From the NCBI RefSeq assembly GCF_017809215.1, contig NZ_CP065424.1, positions 2,884,001 through 2,948,000 of the forward strand: DNA of 64,000 bases. Direction: 5' to 3'. Below the pieces are notes generated by a model, which made no database searches, was not told the DNA's origin, and saw only the letters and a program-made list of their open reading frames with translations. The DNA comes from Heyndrickxia oleronia (lineage in GTDB: Bacteria > Bacillota > Bacilli > Bacillales > Bacillaceae_C). Position numbers and translations under genes: made by a program. Position 1 is the stretch's first letter, and the number at the start of each line of letters is the position of its first letter. Shown in pieces: positions 8,392 through 16,247 of the stretch.

Positions 8392-8733
8392 TGCATTAAT
8401 TAATAGAGATTTATATAAACTTCTCAGCAATCATAATTACTTAATCGTAAAAGTTGTGATATTCACTTATTTCTTAACTGAATTTTTTGGTATGAAAACG
8501 TACTAGATTGAATAGACAGTTAAGACAATAGGATAATAGCAAAAAATTGTTTATAGGATTAATACTCAATCAGTCATTTTCTAATTTAAAGATTTTTACG
8601 TTTGAGCTATTAATCCCTTATTATATATTCAATTTTAATTCATTATCAATTAGTTATTATCTAACACCATTTTTTATTGCCGTTCATCACCCAATATCCA
8701 ATGATGTAAAAATTCTATTCTCCGCATGATATT
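8392..8733. other. intergenic, nothing recognised
   Basis: AT-rich stretch with no credible gene; the 60-codon frame at 8547 lacks a ribosome site and has no domain. No clear terminator for the biotin operon was found. Confidence 0.5.
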
Positions 8734-8870
8734 TTATCTTCTTAGTTTTAATTCCTCCTGCAATTTTTTTATTTCTTCTGTTTGAATTAATATATTTTGA
8801 TTAACTCTGCGAATCAAATCATAGATCACAAAACGCCTAAAATAAAAATAATTCCAAAAAATATATTCAA
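8734..8870 (-). pseudogene. small membrane-anchored protein, frameshifted
   Basis: A TTG start at 8868-8870 follows AAAGGAG at 5 bases and encodes a hydrophobic N-terminus (MNIFFGIIFILGV). It then hits TGA at a run of four T. Adding one T restores a 45-residue protein of a type frequent in Bacillus: one membrane helix, then a charged helix ending QTEEIKKLQEELKLRR. A one-base deletion in the T-run (plus-strand A-run near 8830) or a sequencing error explains it. Function unknown. Confidence 0.5.
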
Positions 8871-8962
8871 ATAATCTCCTTTAGTTTTAAATGAATTTTT
8901 AAACATTCTATTACTAATTTTACAAAAATCAGTTAAAATGGTAAATAGGATAAATTTTACAA

Positions 8963-9406
8963 TTGAAAGGAATGACTACTATCATTAATACTAAAAAACA
9001 ACCGGTTATAATATTCACATCTATTTCAGCTATATTCTTTTGCCTGATAACTGTTGCAATATCCCTCTCACCTCTATCAGAATTAGGACCAAATGCAAAT
9101 AAATTTGGTAGTACTGGAATGTGGTCAGCTATCGGTATGATTCTCATTTGTTATTTAGTTCCACTTTTTCTATTTATTATAGGAGTTAAGGGAATGAAAC
9201 TTCTGATGGGCATTCTATGCGGTTTAGGTATGTTTATATTTTTTTCTACTGCAGTAACCGTAGGTGTTGTGAGTATATTTACTGGTAAATTTCCAACTTC
9301 AATTTTTATAGTCATAAGTCTATGCATTGCATCTTTAATCATTAATCTTATTTGGTTTTTCATTGCTTTTCGTCATAAATCCAATTCTGATTTACATGTA
9401 ACATAA
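8963..9406 (+). CDS. four-helix membrane protein (possibly DUF5391)
   Basis: A protein of 144-147 residues with four hydrophobic segments (about 16-35, 53-72, 78-105, 112-133) and a short extracytoplasmic loop SPLSELGPNANKFGS after the first. I think it belongs to the DUF5391 group of Bacillus membrane proteins, but only from general resemblance. The start is uncertain: TTG at 8963 or ATG at 8972; GAAAGG lies too close to the ATG and no ideal ribosome site precedes the TTG. Function unknown. Confidence 0.65.
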   Translation: MKGMTTIINTKKQPVIIFTSISAIFFCLITVAISLSPLSELGPNANKFGSTGMWSAIGMILICYLVPLFLFIIGVKGMKLLMGILCGLGMFIFFSTAVTVGVVSIFTGKFPTSIFIVISLCIASLIINLIWFFIAFRHKSNSDLHVT

Positions 9407-9442
9407 ACCACTCGATAAGGATGTATAATGTTTATGTTTTCT

Positions 9443-9520
9443 TTAGGCTCTTTTCCCCAACATTGTTGCTATTTAACCAAAGTTTTAACATAACTATCGT
9501 CTGAAGTTTTCTACCTTTCA
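9443..9520 (-). repeat. dispersed intergenic repeat, copy D (partial)
   Basis: Read on the minus strand it carries the 3' half of the repeat family: GTTAAAACTTTGG, TAGCAACAATGTT and AAAAGAGCC, matching the end of copy B (21600-21639). The 5' half is missing. Confidence 0.6.
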
Positions 9521-9611
9521 TTACATTGATTAAGTGCCAATTGTAAATTTCAGCAGTCAGACTTGTACACTAGCAACAAATTGTACGAAACAACCTTATG
9601 AAAAAACAAAG

Positions 9612-9648
9612 TGGTGCTATCCGTTGAAAAATCCTTTGGATAGCACCA
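9612..9648 (-). terminator. terminator of the DUF2935 gene
   Basis: TGGTGCTATCC (9612-9622) pairs perfectly with GGATAGCACCA (9638-9648). On the minus strand it is followed by CTTTGTTTTTTC. It lies about 105 bases past the stop of the gene ending at 9755. Confidence 0.65.
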
Positions 9649-9754
9649 ATAATAAAATAATTTTTTCCGTTATCTTCATCCGCAATATTTTGATAATAAG
9701 TATTTAGCCAAACTGATAAACTAAGATTAAACTTAAGATGGAGCTAAATATATT

Positions 9755-10582
9755 TTAAGTATAGGAAGGTTTTTTTAGCGGACATTTTGAAGCAGTTTCT
9801 TGTAATTCCGGTGCATAATCACTCAGTTTTTTTATAAAATAACAAGTTTCAGGAAAATGATGCTCTAAAAATCGTAGATTCGTTTTATTAAGAATCCTAT
9901 TTTCTTTATATTTAATTACCATTTCATAAATAAACTGATTCATTTCTATTGTCGTTAATCCAACTTCATGGGCAAATTGTTTTTGCCGAGCAAATCCTGG
10001 TTCTTTGAAACGCAAGTAACCTCTTAAATGTCGATTTTGAACAATAAACATTTGATATTTACTTATATATTCTTCTGTCTGCCTCATTGTACTAATTTCA
10101 ATGGGGTCTAGTATATTTTCAAATAACAGCACATGACCTAATTGGTCTTCCAACCACAGATCCATTAAATCGACAAGCGGTAGTGGTGCTGGGTCTTTCC
10201 CTTTGACCCAGTAGCTTAATAATCGCAAATATTCTTGGTTTTCCGCAAGTGTTCCATTTAGATAGGTTGGTGATAAATTCAAATTTACCTTATTTTCTAT
10301 GCGAAGAGCTTGTAATTTTCCTTCAAATTCAAAATAACCTTTTGCAACAGGCCACACTCGTTCTGAAAATTGAATAGAAGCTTTATCAGTTGACTTAGTT
10401 GTTATGTTTATTTCGTTCAACATTGCTAGTAAATTACCGAATAGATGAATATATTGTTGAGCTACATGAACATGTTCTAGTTCACTAGGTGATAAATAGT
10501 CCCTTACAAAGTAGGCATGATCTTGTAAAATTTCTAACCAAAAGAAGTGTTCTTCCCAAATAGATATCATCTGTTTTGTCAA
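9755..10582 (-). CDS. DUF2935 family protein
   Basis: A soluble, mostly helical protein of about 275 residues made of two similar halves. Each half has histidine- and glutamate-rich helices (WEEHFFWLEILQDHAYF near the start, EDQLGHVLLFENILDP in the middle), typical of DUF2935, whose fold resembles metal-binding four-helix bundles. The longest ORF begins with GTG at 10591, but that GTG is part of the ribosome site AGGAGGTGAT; TTG at 10580-10582, 4 bases past it, is the likely start. It ends in a hairpin at 9612-9648. No biochemical role is established. Confidence 0.85.
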   Translation of the reverse strand: MTKQMISIWEEHFFWLEILQDHAYFVRDYLSPSELEHVHVAQQYIHLFGNLLAMLNEINITTKSTDKASIQFSERVWPVAKGYFEFEGKLQALRIENKVNLNLSPTYLNGTLAENQEYLRLLSYWVKGKDPAPLPLVDLMDLWLEDQLGHVLLFENILDPIEISTMRQTEEYISKYQMFIVQNRHLRGYLRFKEPGFARQKQFAHEVGLTTIEMNQFIYEMVIKYKENRILNKTNLRFLEHHFPETCYFIKKLSDYAPELQETASKCPLKKPSYT

Positions 10583-10849
10583 ATATATCACCTCCTCCTT
10601 CTTCTCTTTATAATTACGAAAAACTGCAGTAATAAATGAATTATAATTAGAACTTTTTGAATTTTTTCTAACCTATATTACTATATTTTTTCCTTCACTT
10701 TTCCGAGTGATAACAACCTATGTTAATTTACCTTTTATCAAATACGTAGAAGATATAATGCTATGTCACATTTTCTAGAAAAACCTACATAACTCAAGAT
10801 AAAATAGGCAGAATATACTTATTGAGATCTGGTAAAGGATGTTTATTTT

Positions 10850-11356
10850 ATGAGGAATAAAAATTTGTTTGTAATTTCTATGCTTGTATTACCATGGTTA
10901 ACTATTCCTTTTATTGAAAAAAAAACGATTAAACGATTTCTTCCTGGTACAATCATGACATCAATATATTTAGTAATTGAAGGAATTCATGCAGAAAAGA
11001 AAAAATGGTGGAGATTCAACTACAAGATAAAACCTAATGTAATTGGGGAGCTTCCATTAATATTAGGCCCTTTTTTTGTTGGCTCAATTTGGATTTTAAA
11101 ATACACATTTGGTAAGTTCAAGCTTTATTTCATCTTAAATATAATAATCGATTCCTTTTTTACATATCTTTTTATTCCTTTGATGGAAAAAACACACTAT
11201 GTCACTCTTGTTAAATTATCAAAATTCAAACTCTCTATCTTGTTTTTAATAAAATCTTTATACATGTATGTTGTTCAATACATCTATGAAAAAGCATTTG
11301 ATATATTAAATTCTTCTCCGAAATATATTAATGAAGAGGAAAAAGTAAAATCTTAG
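10850..11356 (+). CDS. hypothetical multi-pass membrane protein
   Basis: A basic protein of 168 residues with about four hydrophobic segments (near 6-21, 30-46, 63-80, 88-110) and a charged C-terminal tail (YINEEEKVKS). It resembles the loosely defined CBO0543-like Bacillus membrane proteins in size and layout, without a decisive motif. ATG follows AAAGGA at about 10 bases. A 17-bp perfect hairpin follows the stop. Function unknown. Confidence 0.7.
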   Translation: MRNKNLFVISMLVLPWLTIPFIEKKTIKRFLPGTIMTSIYLVIEGIHAEKKKWWRFNYKIKPNVIGELPLILGPFFVGSIWILKYTFGKFKLYFILNIIIDSFFTYLFIPLMEKTHYVTLVKLSKFKLSILFLIKSLYMYVVQYIYEKAFDILNSSPKYINEEEKVKS

Positions 11357-11371
11357 ACATCTCTTTAATAT

Positions 11372-11419
11372 AAATAGAAGACACTTGGCAGTATATCAAC
11401 TACCAAGTGTCTTCTATTT
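11372..11419. terminator. strong bidirectional hairpin
   Basis: AAATAGAAGACACTTGG (11372-11388) pairs without mismatch with 11403-11419 across a 14-base loop. It separates the convergent gene 10850-11356 and the rap-phr unit and probably serves both. Confidence 0.75.
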
Positions 11420-11492
11420 ATAAAAATATTTTATATGTTAAAGGGGGAACATACAAAAATTAATAAAACAATTTAATATTCAAGTTGTTGCA

Positions 11493-12131
11493 TTAAGCAA
11501 ATACATTTGATTGATTATTTACCGGTGCTGGGGATACGATTCCTCGCTCCGCTACTACATTTGTTATATTATTTACCGGTGCTGGAGACACGACTCCTCG
11601 CTCTGCTACTATATTTGTTATACTATTTACTGGTGCTGGCGATACGACTCCTCGCTCTGCTACTATATTTGTTATACTATTTACTGGTGCTGGGGATACG
11701 ACTCCTCGCTCCGCTACTATATTTGTTAAACTATTTACTGGTGCCGGGGACACGATTCCTCGTTCTGCTACTACATTTGTTATACTATTTACTGGTGCTG
11801 GCGATACGACTCCTCGCTCCGCTACTATATTTGTTAAACTATTTACTGGTGCTGGGGACACGATTCCTCGCTCCGCTACTACATTTGTTATACTATTTAC
11901 TGGTGCTGGAGACACGATTCCTCGCTCTGCTACTACATTAGTTATACTATTTACTGGTGCTGGAGACACGATTCCTCGCTCCGCTACTACATTTGTTATA
12001 CTATTTACTGGTGCTGGAGACACGATTCCTCGCTCTGCTACTACATTAGTTTGTTTTGCTCCTATTCCATTTACCATTATTCCTAATAATGCAGTTGCTG
12101 AAATGATACCTACAAATAATTTTTTTCTCAT
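11493..12131 (-). CDS. Phr-type pheromone precursor with ten tandem units
   Basis: A secreted 212-residue precursor. Residues 1-25 form a signal peptide (MRKK, hydrophobic core, then GIGA). Residues 28-207 are ten tandem copies of an 18-residue unit such as TNVVAERGIVSPAPVNSI, and the protein ends SNVFA. The core ERGIV or ERGVV closely resembles known Phr pentapeptides, especially ERGMT (PhrC/CSF). The start codon overlaps the stop of the upstream Rap gene (ATGA at 12128-12131), the usual rap-phr arrangement. Ordinary Phr precursors are about 40-60 residues with one pheromone. After export, proteases would release short peptides that are re-imported by Opp and bind Rap; the exact peptide ends are not visible. 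Six units carry NVV...GIV and four NIV...GVV. Confidence 0.88.
   Translation of the reverse strand: MRKKLFVGIISATALLGIMVNGIGAKQTNVVAERGIVSPAPVNSITNVVAERGIVSPAPVNSITNVVAERGIVSPAPVNSITNVVAERGIVSPAPVNSLTNIVAERGVVSPAPVNSITNVVAERGIVSPAPVNSLTNIVAERGVVSPAPVNSITNIVAERGVVSPAPVNSITNIVAERGVVSPAPVNNITNVVAERGIVSPAPVNNQSNVFA
11511..12050 (-). repeat. ten 54-bp in-frame tandem repeats
   Basis: Ten contiguous 54-bp units encode the 18-residue pheromone unit. Units differ at a few silent and conservative positions. Repeat arrays like this expand and contract by slippage or recombination, so copy number may vary between strains. Confidence 0.95.
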
Positions 12132-13198
12132 TTTAACCCCTCCATTTTTTTGATTTCATTTTTTGCTTCAATAGCAATTTCGTAGTATTCCGCGGCCTTT
12201 TGGTAGCCCTTACAATCAAGATAAAACCTAGCAAAAATTTGAGCATATTCTTCGATATCCAACCACAACTTTTCTTGCTGAAGAAATGCAATTCCACTTT
12301 TAAACGTACTTTCAAAATCTTTATTATCTAAATACAATGCATTTAATAAAGTAAATTTAACTTTATATTCAACATTATTTAATTCATGTGCTAATGCGAT
12401 TCCTTTTTCGTACCATTCTTTACCTGCATCAATCTGATTTAATTTAAAATACTCACGAGTTAATAAAAAGATAGTTTTTATGTAACTTTCTGAATAATCG
12501 TAATCCTCATCTCTTAAAACATTTGAAAGATAACGAACAGCAGCTTCTGACAATCCTTGCTCTGCATACATAAAACCTAAGTTATGATTGATACGTGCTA
12601 GTAATCCAGAATCATTAATTCGTTGGGCAATGTCTCTGGCAATATGAAATTGGTCCTCTGCTTCTACAAATTGTCTCATATCAATATAATTAAGACCTAG
12701 CAGCATTCTACAATCTCCGAGACGATTTCTGTACTTTCCATTTTTTTCGAAAACTTCTAATGCCTTTTGGATAAGATTTACCGACATTAACGTTTCCTGA
12801 ACTTGGTAATAGACCGCTGCCACTCTATAGTAGAATTCTGCTGTTTCGATTGGATTGTTTTTATTAAGATATTTTTCTGCAATACGGTAACAATCCAATG
12901 CATCATCGTAACGCCTTAAATTATAGGCGCGTATCCCTTGGAAAAAATGATGATAGAAACTTAATTCTGGAATATTTCCCATTCTTTCAATGATCATTTT
13001 AAGTTCTAGAGAATCATTTTGCAGTAAATAATAATAACCTGAAAGAATCAAATAATTTTTTTCACTTTCGATATCATCTAATCTTTGAAACATAACATCT
13101 ACTTCTTTTTTTAAATTTTTAGCCTCTTTAATATTCCTTTGAGTAATTTTTGTATTCCAATCTTCTAATATATCTTCTGTTGCTTCAGAAATCAGCAA
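12128..13198 (-). CDS. Rap family TPR regulator
   Basis: A cytosolic quorum-sensing receptor of 356 residues. An N-terminal three-helix bundle (about 1-65, containing ILEDWNTKI and the YYYLL segment) is joined to TPR repeats (about 90-345; for example HNLGFMYAEQGLSEAAVRYL near 205). The C-terminal KNEIKKMEGLK matches the end of Rap proteins. Raps dephosphorylate Spo0F or bind response regulators such as ComA, and are blocked by their Phr peptide. Start is TTG with GGAGTG 7 bases upstream. It overlaps the multi-unit phr gene by four bases. No helix-turn-helix is seen, so it is a Rap and not a PlcR- or NprR-type transcription factor. The target regulator cannot be predicted. Confidence 0.9.
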   Translation of the reverse strand: MLISEATEDILEDWNTKITQRNIKEAKNLKKEVDVMFQRLDDIESEKNYLILSGYYYLLQNDSLELKMIIERMGNIPELSFYHHFFQGIRAYNLRRYDDALDCYRIAEKYLNKNNPIETAEFYYRVAAVYYQVQETLMSVNLIQKALEVFEKNGKYRNRLGDCRMLLGLNYIDMRQFVEAEDQFHIARDIAQRINDSGLLARINHNLGFMYAEQGLSEAAVRYLSNVLRDEDYDYSESYIKTIFLLTREYFKLNQIDAGKEWYEKGIALAHELNNVEYKVKFTLLNALYLDNKDFESTFKSGIAFLQQEKLWLDIEEYAQIFARFYLDCKGYQKAAEYYEIAIEAKNEIKKMEGLK

Positions 13199-13463
13199 GT
13201 TTTATCACTCCCCATCTATCAGGTTTTGATAATTCTACTTTTATTGTAATAGACTAGGTACGTAATTTGTATTGGGAAAATAGGTTATAAATCTATTAAT
13301 AATAAGTGTTTTTTTTTCCTATTTTCCTTAGAAAGATATTTACAGTTGATCATCGTTGGTTATGCAACATGCAAATCGGGTATTCCATTTTATCAAATGA
13401 ACTTCAAATTAACTAGAAACATATAAAACCCATTCTTTTAATTCATAAACTAAATGTAGAAGG

Positions 13464-13698
13464 ATGGAAAAAAAGTATATCAATAATCATTTGATAATTA
13501 GTTTAATTCTCGGTGTAATTAGTATTTCATATCAAGAAAAAGGCAATAAAAGAAATTGAAAGAAATAGTGAGGATGGCAGAGGATTTGCCATTTTGGGGT
13601 TGATATGTAGTATTATAGGAATCATTCTCCAGTTTTTCGTAATAGTAGGGATTATTGCATACTACTCCTTGACAACAACAAAATTTATTACGTTTTAA
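13464..13698 (+). pseudogene. DUF4190-type membrane protein remnant
   Basis: Two reading frames hold the two ends of a small membrane protein. From 13464 one frame encodes a charged start and hydrophobic NNHLIISLILGVISIS before stopping. Another frame, from about 13530, encodes SKKAIKEIERNSEDGRG followed by a hydrophobic helix (FAILGLICSIIGIILQFF) to TAA at 13696. That pattern (helix, KKAI...EDGRG, helix) is that of DUF4190 proteins. An internal out-of-frame deletion around 13525-13535 is the simplest explanation. A terminator hairpin follows at 13707. Confidence 0.55.
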
Positions 13699-13706
13699 AG
13701 AACAAT

Positions 13707-13735
13707 TGCCCCTCTCAAATGAGAAGGGCATTTAT
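13707..13735. terminator. terminator hairpin
   Basis: GCCCCTCTC (13708-13716) pairs with GAGAAGGGC (13721-13729) around AAAT, followed by ATTTATATT. It lies between the DUF4190 remnant and the convergent nuclease gene. Confidence 0.55.
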
Positions 13736-13740
13736 ATTAA

Positions 13741-14787
13741 TTAGGAGTGAAATCCATCCTCTTGTACATAGTTTTCGATACTCCAAATTCCTATCGCTTG
13801 TTTTTGAGTCTTACTTTGGATTTCACGAAATTCATCTACATAACGAGTGTTTGGTGCATATACATAGGCCACTCTTGCAAGCCCTTTTTCAAGAAGTGTT
13901 TCGTTTACCATTTTTCCATCTACATATATATATGCAAGTAAACGTCCATATTTATCACGCTCACTAACGTCAAGCTCTACCTTTATTGCTTTGCCAGCTG
14001 GCATTATACTTTTGGAAAAATCACTTGCTTCTTTACCGAATGGTTGGACTGGTTTTGTTGGATGTACAGTTTCTGGTGTATCTACAAGAAGTAAACGAAT
14101 CGTTTCTTCCGTACCTCTTACATTCACTTTAACTGTGTCTCCATCGATTACATTAATAACAGTAGCATCCAGCTTCCCATAATCAATTGTAGTATCGCTT
14201 GAAATTGTCGCTTTGGATGTAATTTTAATTGTTCGGCTTGTTGCATTGTAATCAACAGTTGCCCCAAGTGCTTCACCAACAAAACGTAGAGGCACAAGAG
14301 TACGGCCGTTGATAATTTTTCCTGGTACATCAATCGGTACCACTTTACCATTTACTGTTGGTGATTTCGAGCCAATTTTTAATAGAATTTTAATTTTTGA
14401 ATTAGTTGCAGTTACTTGCTGCTTCCTTTGATCCCACTGAACCGTTGCTCCTAAACTTTCAAAAATTCCTCTTAAAGGAACCAATGTTCTTCCATTATCG
14501 ATTACTGGTGGTTGGTCATATGATTGCTTTTTACCATTGATATAAATGGCTATGGCAGGTGCAGCAGGCTTGACTGTTGGTTTAGTCACTGGCTTTGTTA
14601 AAGTTATAGAACCATCAGCATTATGATAATGATATTGGCCAGTTTTTAAACCATACTTTGCACAATTCGTACGACAATAATGCCCTCCATTTTTGTCTAA
14701 CCCACCTGGACTAGCATTTGCATTAAGTATAAATATAACAAATGATAATACAAGTATCAATAAGAATAGTGAAACTCTTTTTTTCAA
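13741..14787 (-). CDS. secreted stalk-domain thermonuclease
   Basis: An exported nuclease of about 348 residues. Order: signal peptide ending ANA (about 1-25); a small histidine/cysteine segment GGHYCRTNCAKYGLKTGQYHYH; a copper-amine-oxidase-N stalk domain with two NGRTLVPLR motifs (about 78-190); then a staphylococcal-nuclease domain (about 205-340). In the nuclease, ATVINVIDGDTVKV, RLLLVDTPE (catalytic Arg and Glu) and YGRLLAY (second Arg) are present. It should cut DNA and RNA outside the cell with Ca2+, with the stalk giving wall attachment. The longest frame starts 36 bases upstream, but GGGGGAG precedes TTG at 14787 by 8 bases, giving a standard signal peptide. Confidence 0.92.
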   Translation of the reverse strand: MKKRVSLFLLILVLSFVIFILNANASPGGLDKNGGHYCRTNCAKYGLKTGQYHYHNADGSITLTKPVTKPTVKPAAPAIAIYINGKKQSYDQPPVIDNGRTLVPLRGIFESLGATVQWDQRKQQVTATNSKIKILLKIGSKSPTVNGKVVPIDVPGKIINGRTLVPLRFVGEALGATVDYNATSRTIKITSKATISSDTTIDYGKLDATVINVIDGDTVKVNVRGTEETIRLLLVDTPETVHPTKPVQPFGKEASDFSKSIMPAGKAIKVELDVSERDKYGRLLAYIYVDGKMVNETLLEKGLARVAYVYAPNTRYVDEFREIQSKTQKQAIGIWSIENYVQEDGFHS

Positions 14788-15114
14788 CGTTATTACTCCC
14801 CCACTATAGTTTAAGAAATCCAAAAATAATTTTATTACAATAAAAAAAAATTTGGAATTACAAGTTATACTTTATGGTGGAGGTAAATTAAGGAAATTGA
14901 TATTCTCTAACGCTTGTTACGATAATTGTGGCCGTAAAAACACTTAATACCTTTTGACTGGGTTAAAATAACTATTAACTATTTGGAAATATTGAGTCCA
15001 GTCTATGACCTAAGTTTAGGATGAATCATGAAATGCAAAAATAATGTTAACTATTTAGATAAATATGTTAACATTATAAGATGATAAATTATTTGTATTT
15101 TGGGAGGATTCAAA
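14788..15114. other. intergenic, no gene recognised
   Basis: This stretch holds the outward-facing upstream regions of the nuclease gene and of the small gene at 15115. TTAACTATTT and similar strings recur (near 14971 and 15046) but no clear promoter or regulatory RNA was identified. Confidence 0.4.
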
Positions 15115-15297
15115 ATGGACAATAAAATAGTTGTTGCACTAATAGGTAGCTTTCTAATTTTTGCTGCTGGCTTATTAAGATTATTTACTGAATCGCTTTC
15201 CTCAACCCCTTTGTTTGTAGCTTATATATTCATTATTACAGGCATCCTTGGCATTATTACTAATGGATTAAAATTAGGAAAATCGAAAAACACCTAA
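15115..15297 (+). CDS. small two-helix membrane protein
   Basis: A 60-residue protein with two hydrophobic segments (about 5-21 and 30-51) separated by TESLSSTP, and a basic tail KLGKSKNT. ATG at 15115 follows GGGAGG at 8 bases and is preferred to the start 15 bases upstream. A terminator follows at 15351. No family recognised. Confidence 0.65.
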   Translation: MDNKIVVALIGSFLIFAAGLLRLFTESLSSTPLFVAYIFIITGILGIITNGLKLGKSKNT

Positions 15298-15350
15298 ATA
15301 TCTAAAGGAAATAAGTCATTTTTTCTCTACTGACCTTTAATTCAATATGA

Positions 15351-15380
15351 AAAAGCCCTTCGTACTTGAAGGGCTCTTTT
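15351..15380 (+). terminator. intrinsic terminator
   Basis: AAAAGCCCTTC pairs with GAAGGGCTCTTTT around GTACTT, ending in a T-run. It ends the small membrane protein gene. Confidence 0.8.
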
Positions 15381-15713
15381 ATCCTAAATATCATTGACTT
15401 TCCTAAAGCAATATCCCCTAAAAGCTATCCTAAGCTGCTTTTAAGGAAGCTCAAACCTTTAAATTAATTGGTGATATATGACATTTGTGCTTTTAGGTTA
15501 ACGATTTCGTTTATCTTAATTGATCCTAGTTCAAATACAGAGTGTTTCAAAATCAATACCCCTTCTTTGTGAAGGAGCATTTCACTTTCAGTCGCAAAGT
15601 AAACTCTAAATTACATTTTTTGAAATTCTATTTATAATCAAAAGTACATAAATTATTTCGCATTAATTAAGGGAATTAGAGTTATAATAAAGGAAATAGG
15701 AGGGTGACTTTCC
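15381..15713. other. intergenic, weak signals only
   Basis: A possible 28-codon minus-strand frame (15464-15550) has GGGG upstream of a TTG but no further support. A TATAAT-like box lies near 15682, likely the promoter of the small basic protein at 15714. Confidence 0.35.
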
Positions 15714-15863
15714 ATGAAAAATCGTGATAAAAGAAAAAAGAGGAAACGTGACTTTCTGAAGGATTATATAAAAAACCGTTTAAAAAATTGGAAACCAAGT
15801 CCAGACAAATCTCCGTTATCGAATAGTGAAAGCAAAAAATCGATTAGGAGTTGTAGCAAGTAA
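15714..15863 (+). CDS. small highly basic protein
   Basis: A 49-residue ORF, too short for usual gene calls. The first half is extremely basic (MKNRDKRKKRKRDFLKDYIK), the second half is rich in Ser, Lys and Pro and ends SIRSCSK. ATG follows AGGAGGGTG by 8 bases; TTATAAT lies about 30 bases upstream; a clean terminator follows at 15877. The complete transcription unit makes it credible. The charge suggests nucleic-acid or membrane-surface binding, which is inference. Confidence 0.65.
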   Translation: MKNRDKRKKRKRDFLKDYIKNRLKNWKPSPDKSPLSNSESKKSIRSCSK

Positions 15864-15876
15864 AACTCCTATTCTT

Positions 15877-15909
15877 GAGTGGAAATATTTCTCCACTCTT
15901 TTTATTTTG
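15877..15909 (+). terminator. intrinsic terminator
   Basis: GAGTGGA (15877-15883) pairs with TCCACTC (15892-15898), followed by TTTTTATTTTG. It ends the 49-residue gene. Confidence 0.85.
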
Positions 15910-15962
15910 TCATTCTATGCTTAATCATGTATAACGAAGAAAATTGGTAAAATTTGAGTTAT

Positions 15963-16133
15963 TTATAACTTCTCTAGTTCTTCTTCAAAGTAAAAAGTAG
16001 CTGGATGCTCCTTTACAATATATGAGTATCGTTTCATATTACTTATATATTTTGACTTTAAAATAGTGACCCGTTCATCAGTTTCGATTATTTTAGCTAA
16101 ATCATTCTTTTTAAACTTACTATTATCTTTCAT
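15963..16133 (-). CDS. hypothetical small protein
   Basis: A 56-residue ORF with no recognised domain: MKDNSKFKKNDLAKII at the start, a middle rich in Lys and Ser, and an acidic end (FYFEEELEKL). ATG is preceded by GAGGAGG at 8 bases, an excellent ribosome site. Function unknown; a soluble, partly helical protein is likely. Confidence 0.65.
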   Translation of the reverse strand: MKDNSKFKKNDLAKIIETDERVTILKSKYISNMKRYSYIVKEHPATFYFEEELEKL

Positions 16134-16247
16134 ATTAACAGCCTCCTCACATTATTATACCATACTTCTACGATTCCTTTTGGCTGGAAATATCACTTTG
16201 ATTTACCAGTGCAATATGTTATGCTTATTTAAAGTGAGGTGTCCATT

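Noticed and set aside
11507..11941. Long plus-strand frames opposite the phr repeats
   Set aside because: They are the antisense of the 54-bp repeat, rich in Leu and Tyr, without ribosome sites; the minus frame has signal peptide, overlap with rap and natural composition.
12128..13198. NprR/PlcR-type transcription factor
   Set aside because: There is no N-terminal helix-turn-helix; the N-terminal bundle and C-terminus match Rap proteins.
13519..13731. 70-codon minus-strand frame
   Set aside because: Antisense of the DUF4190 remnant, whose plus-strand frames show clear helix-KKAI-EDGRG-helix structure.
15464..15550. 28-codon minus-strand frame with GGGG before TTG
   Set aside because: Too short, no terminator or family support; could be chance.
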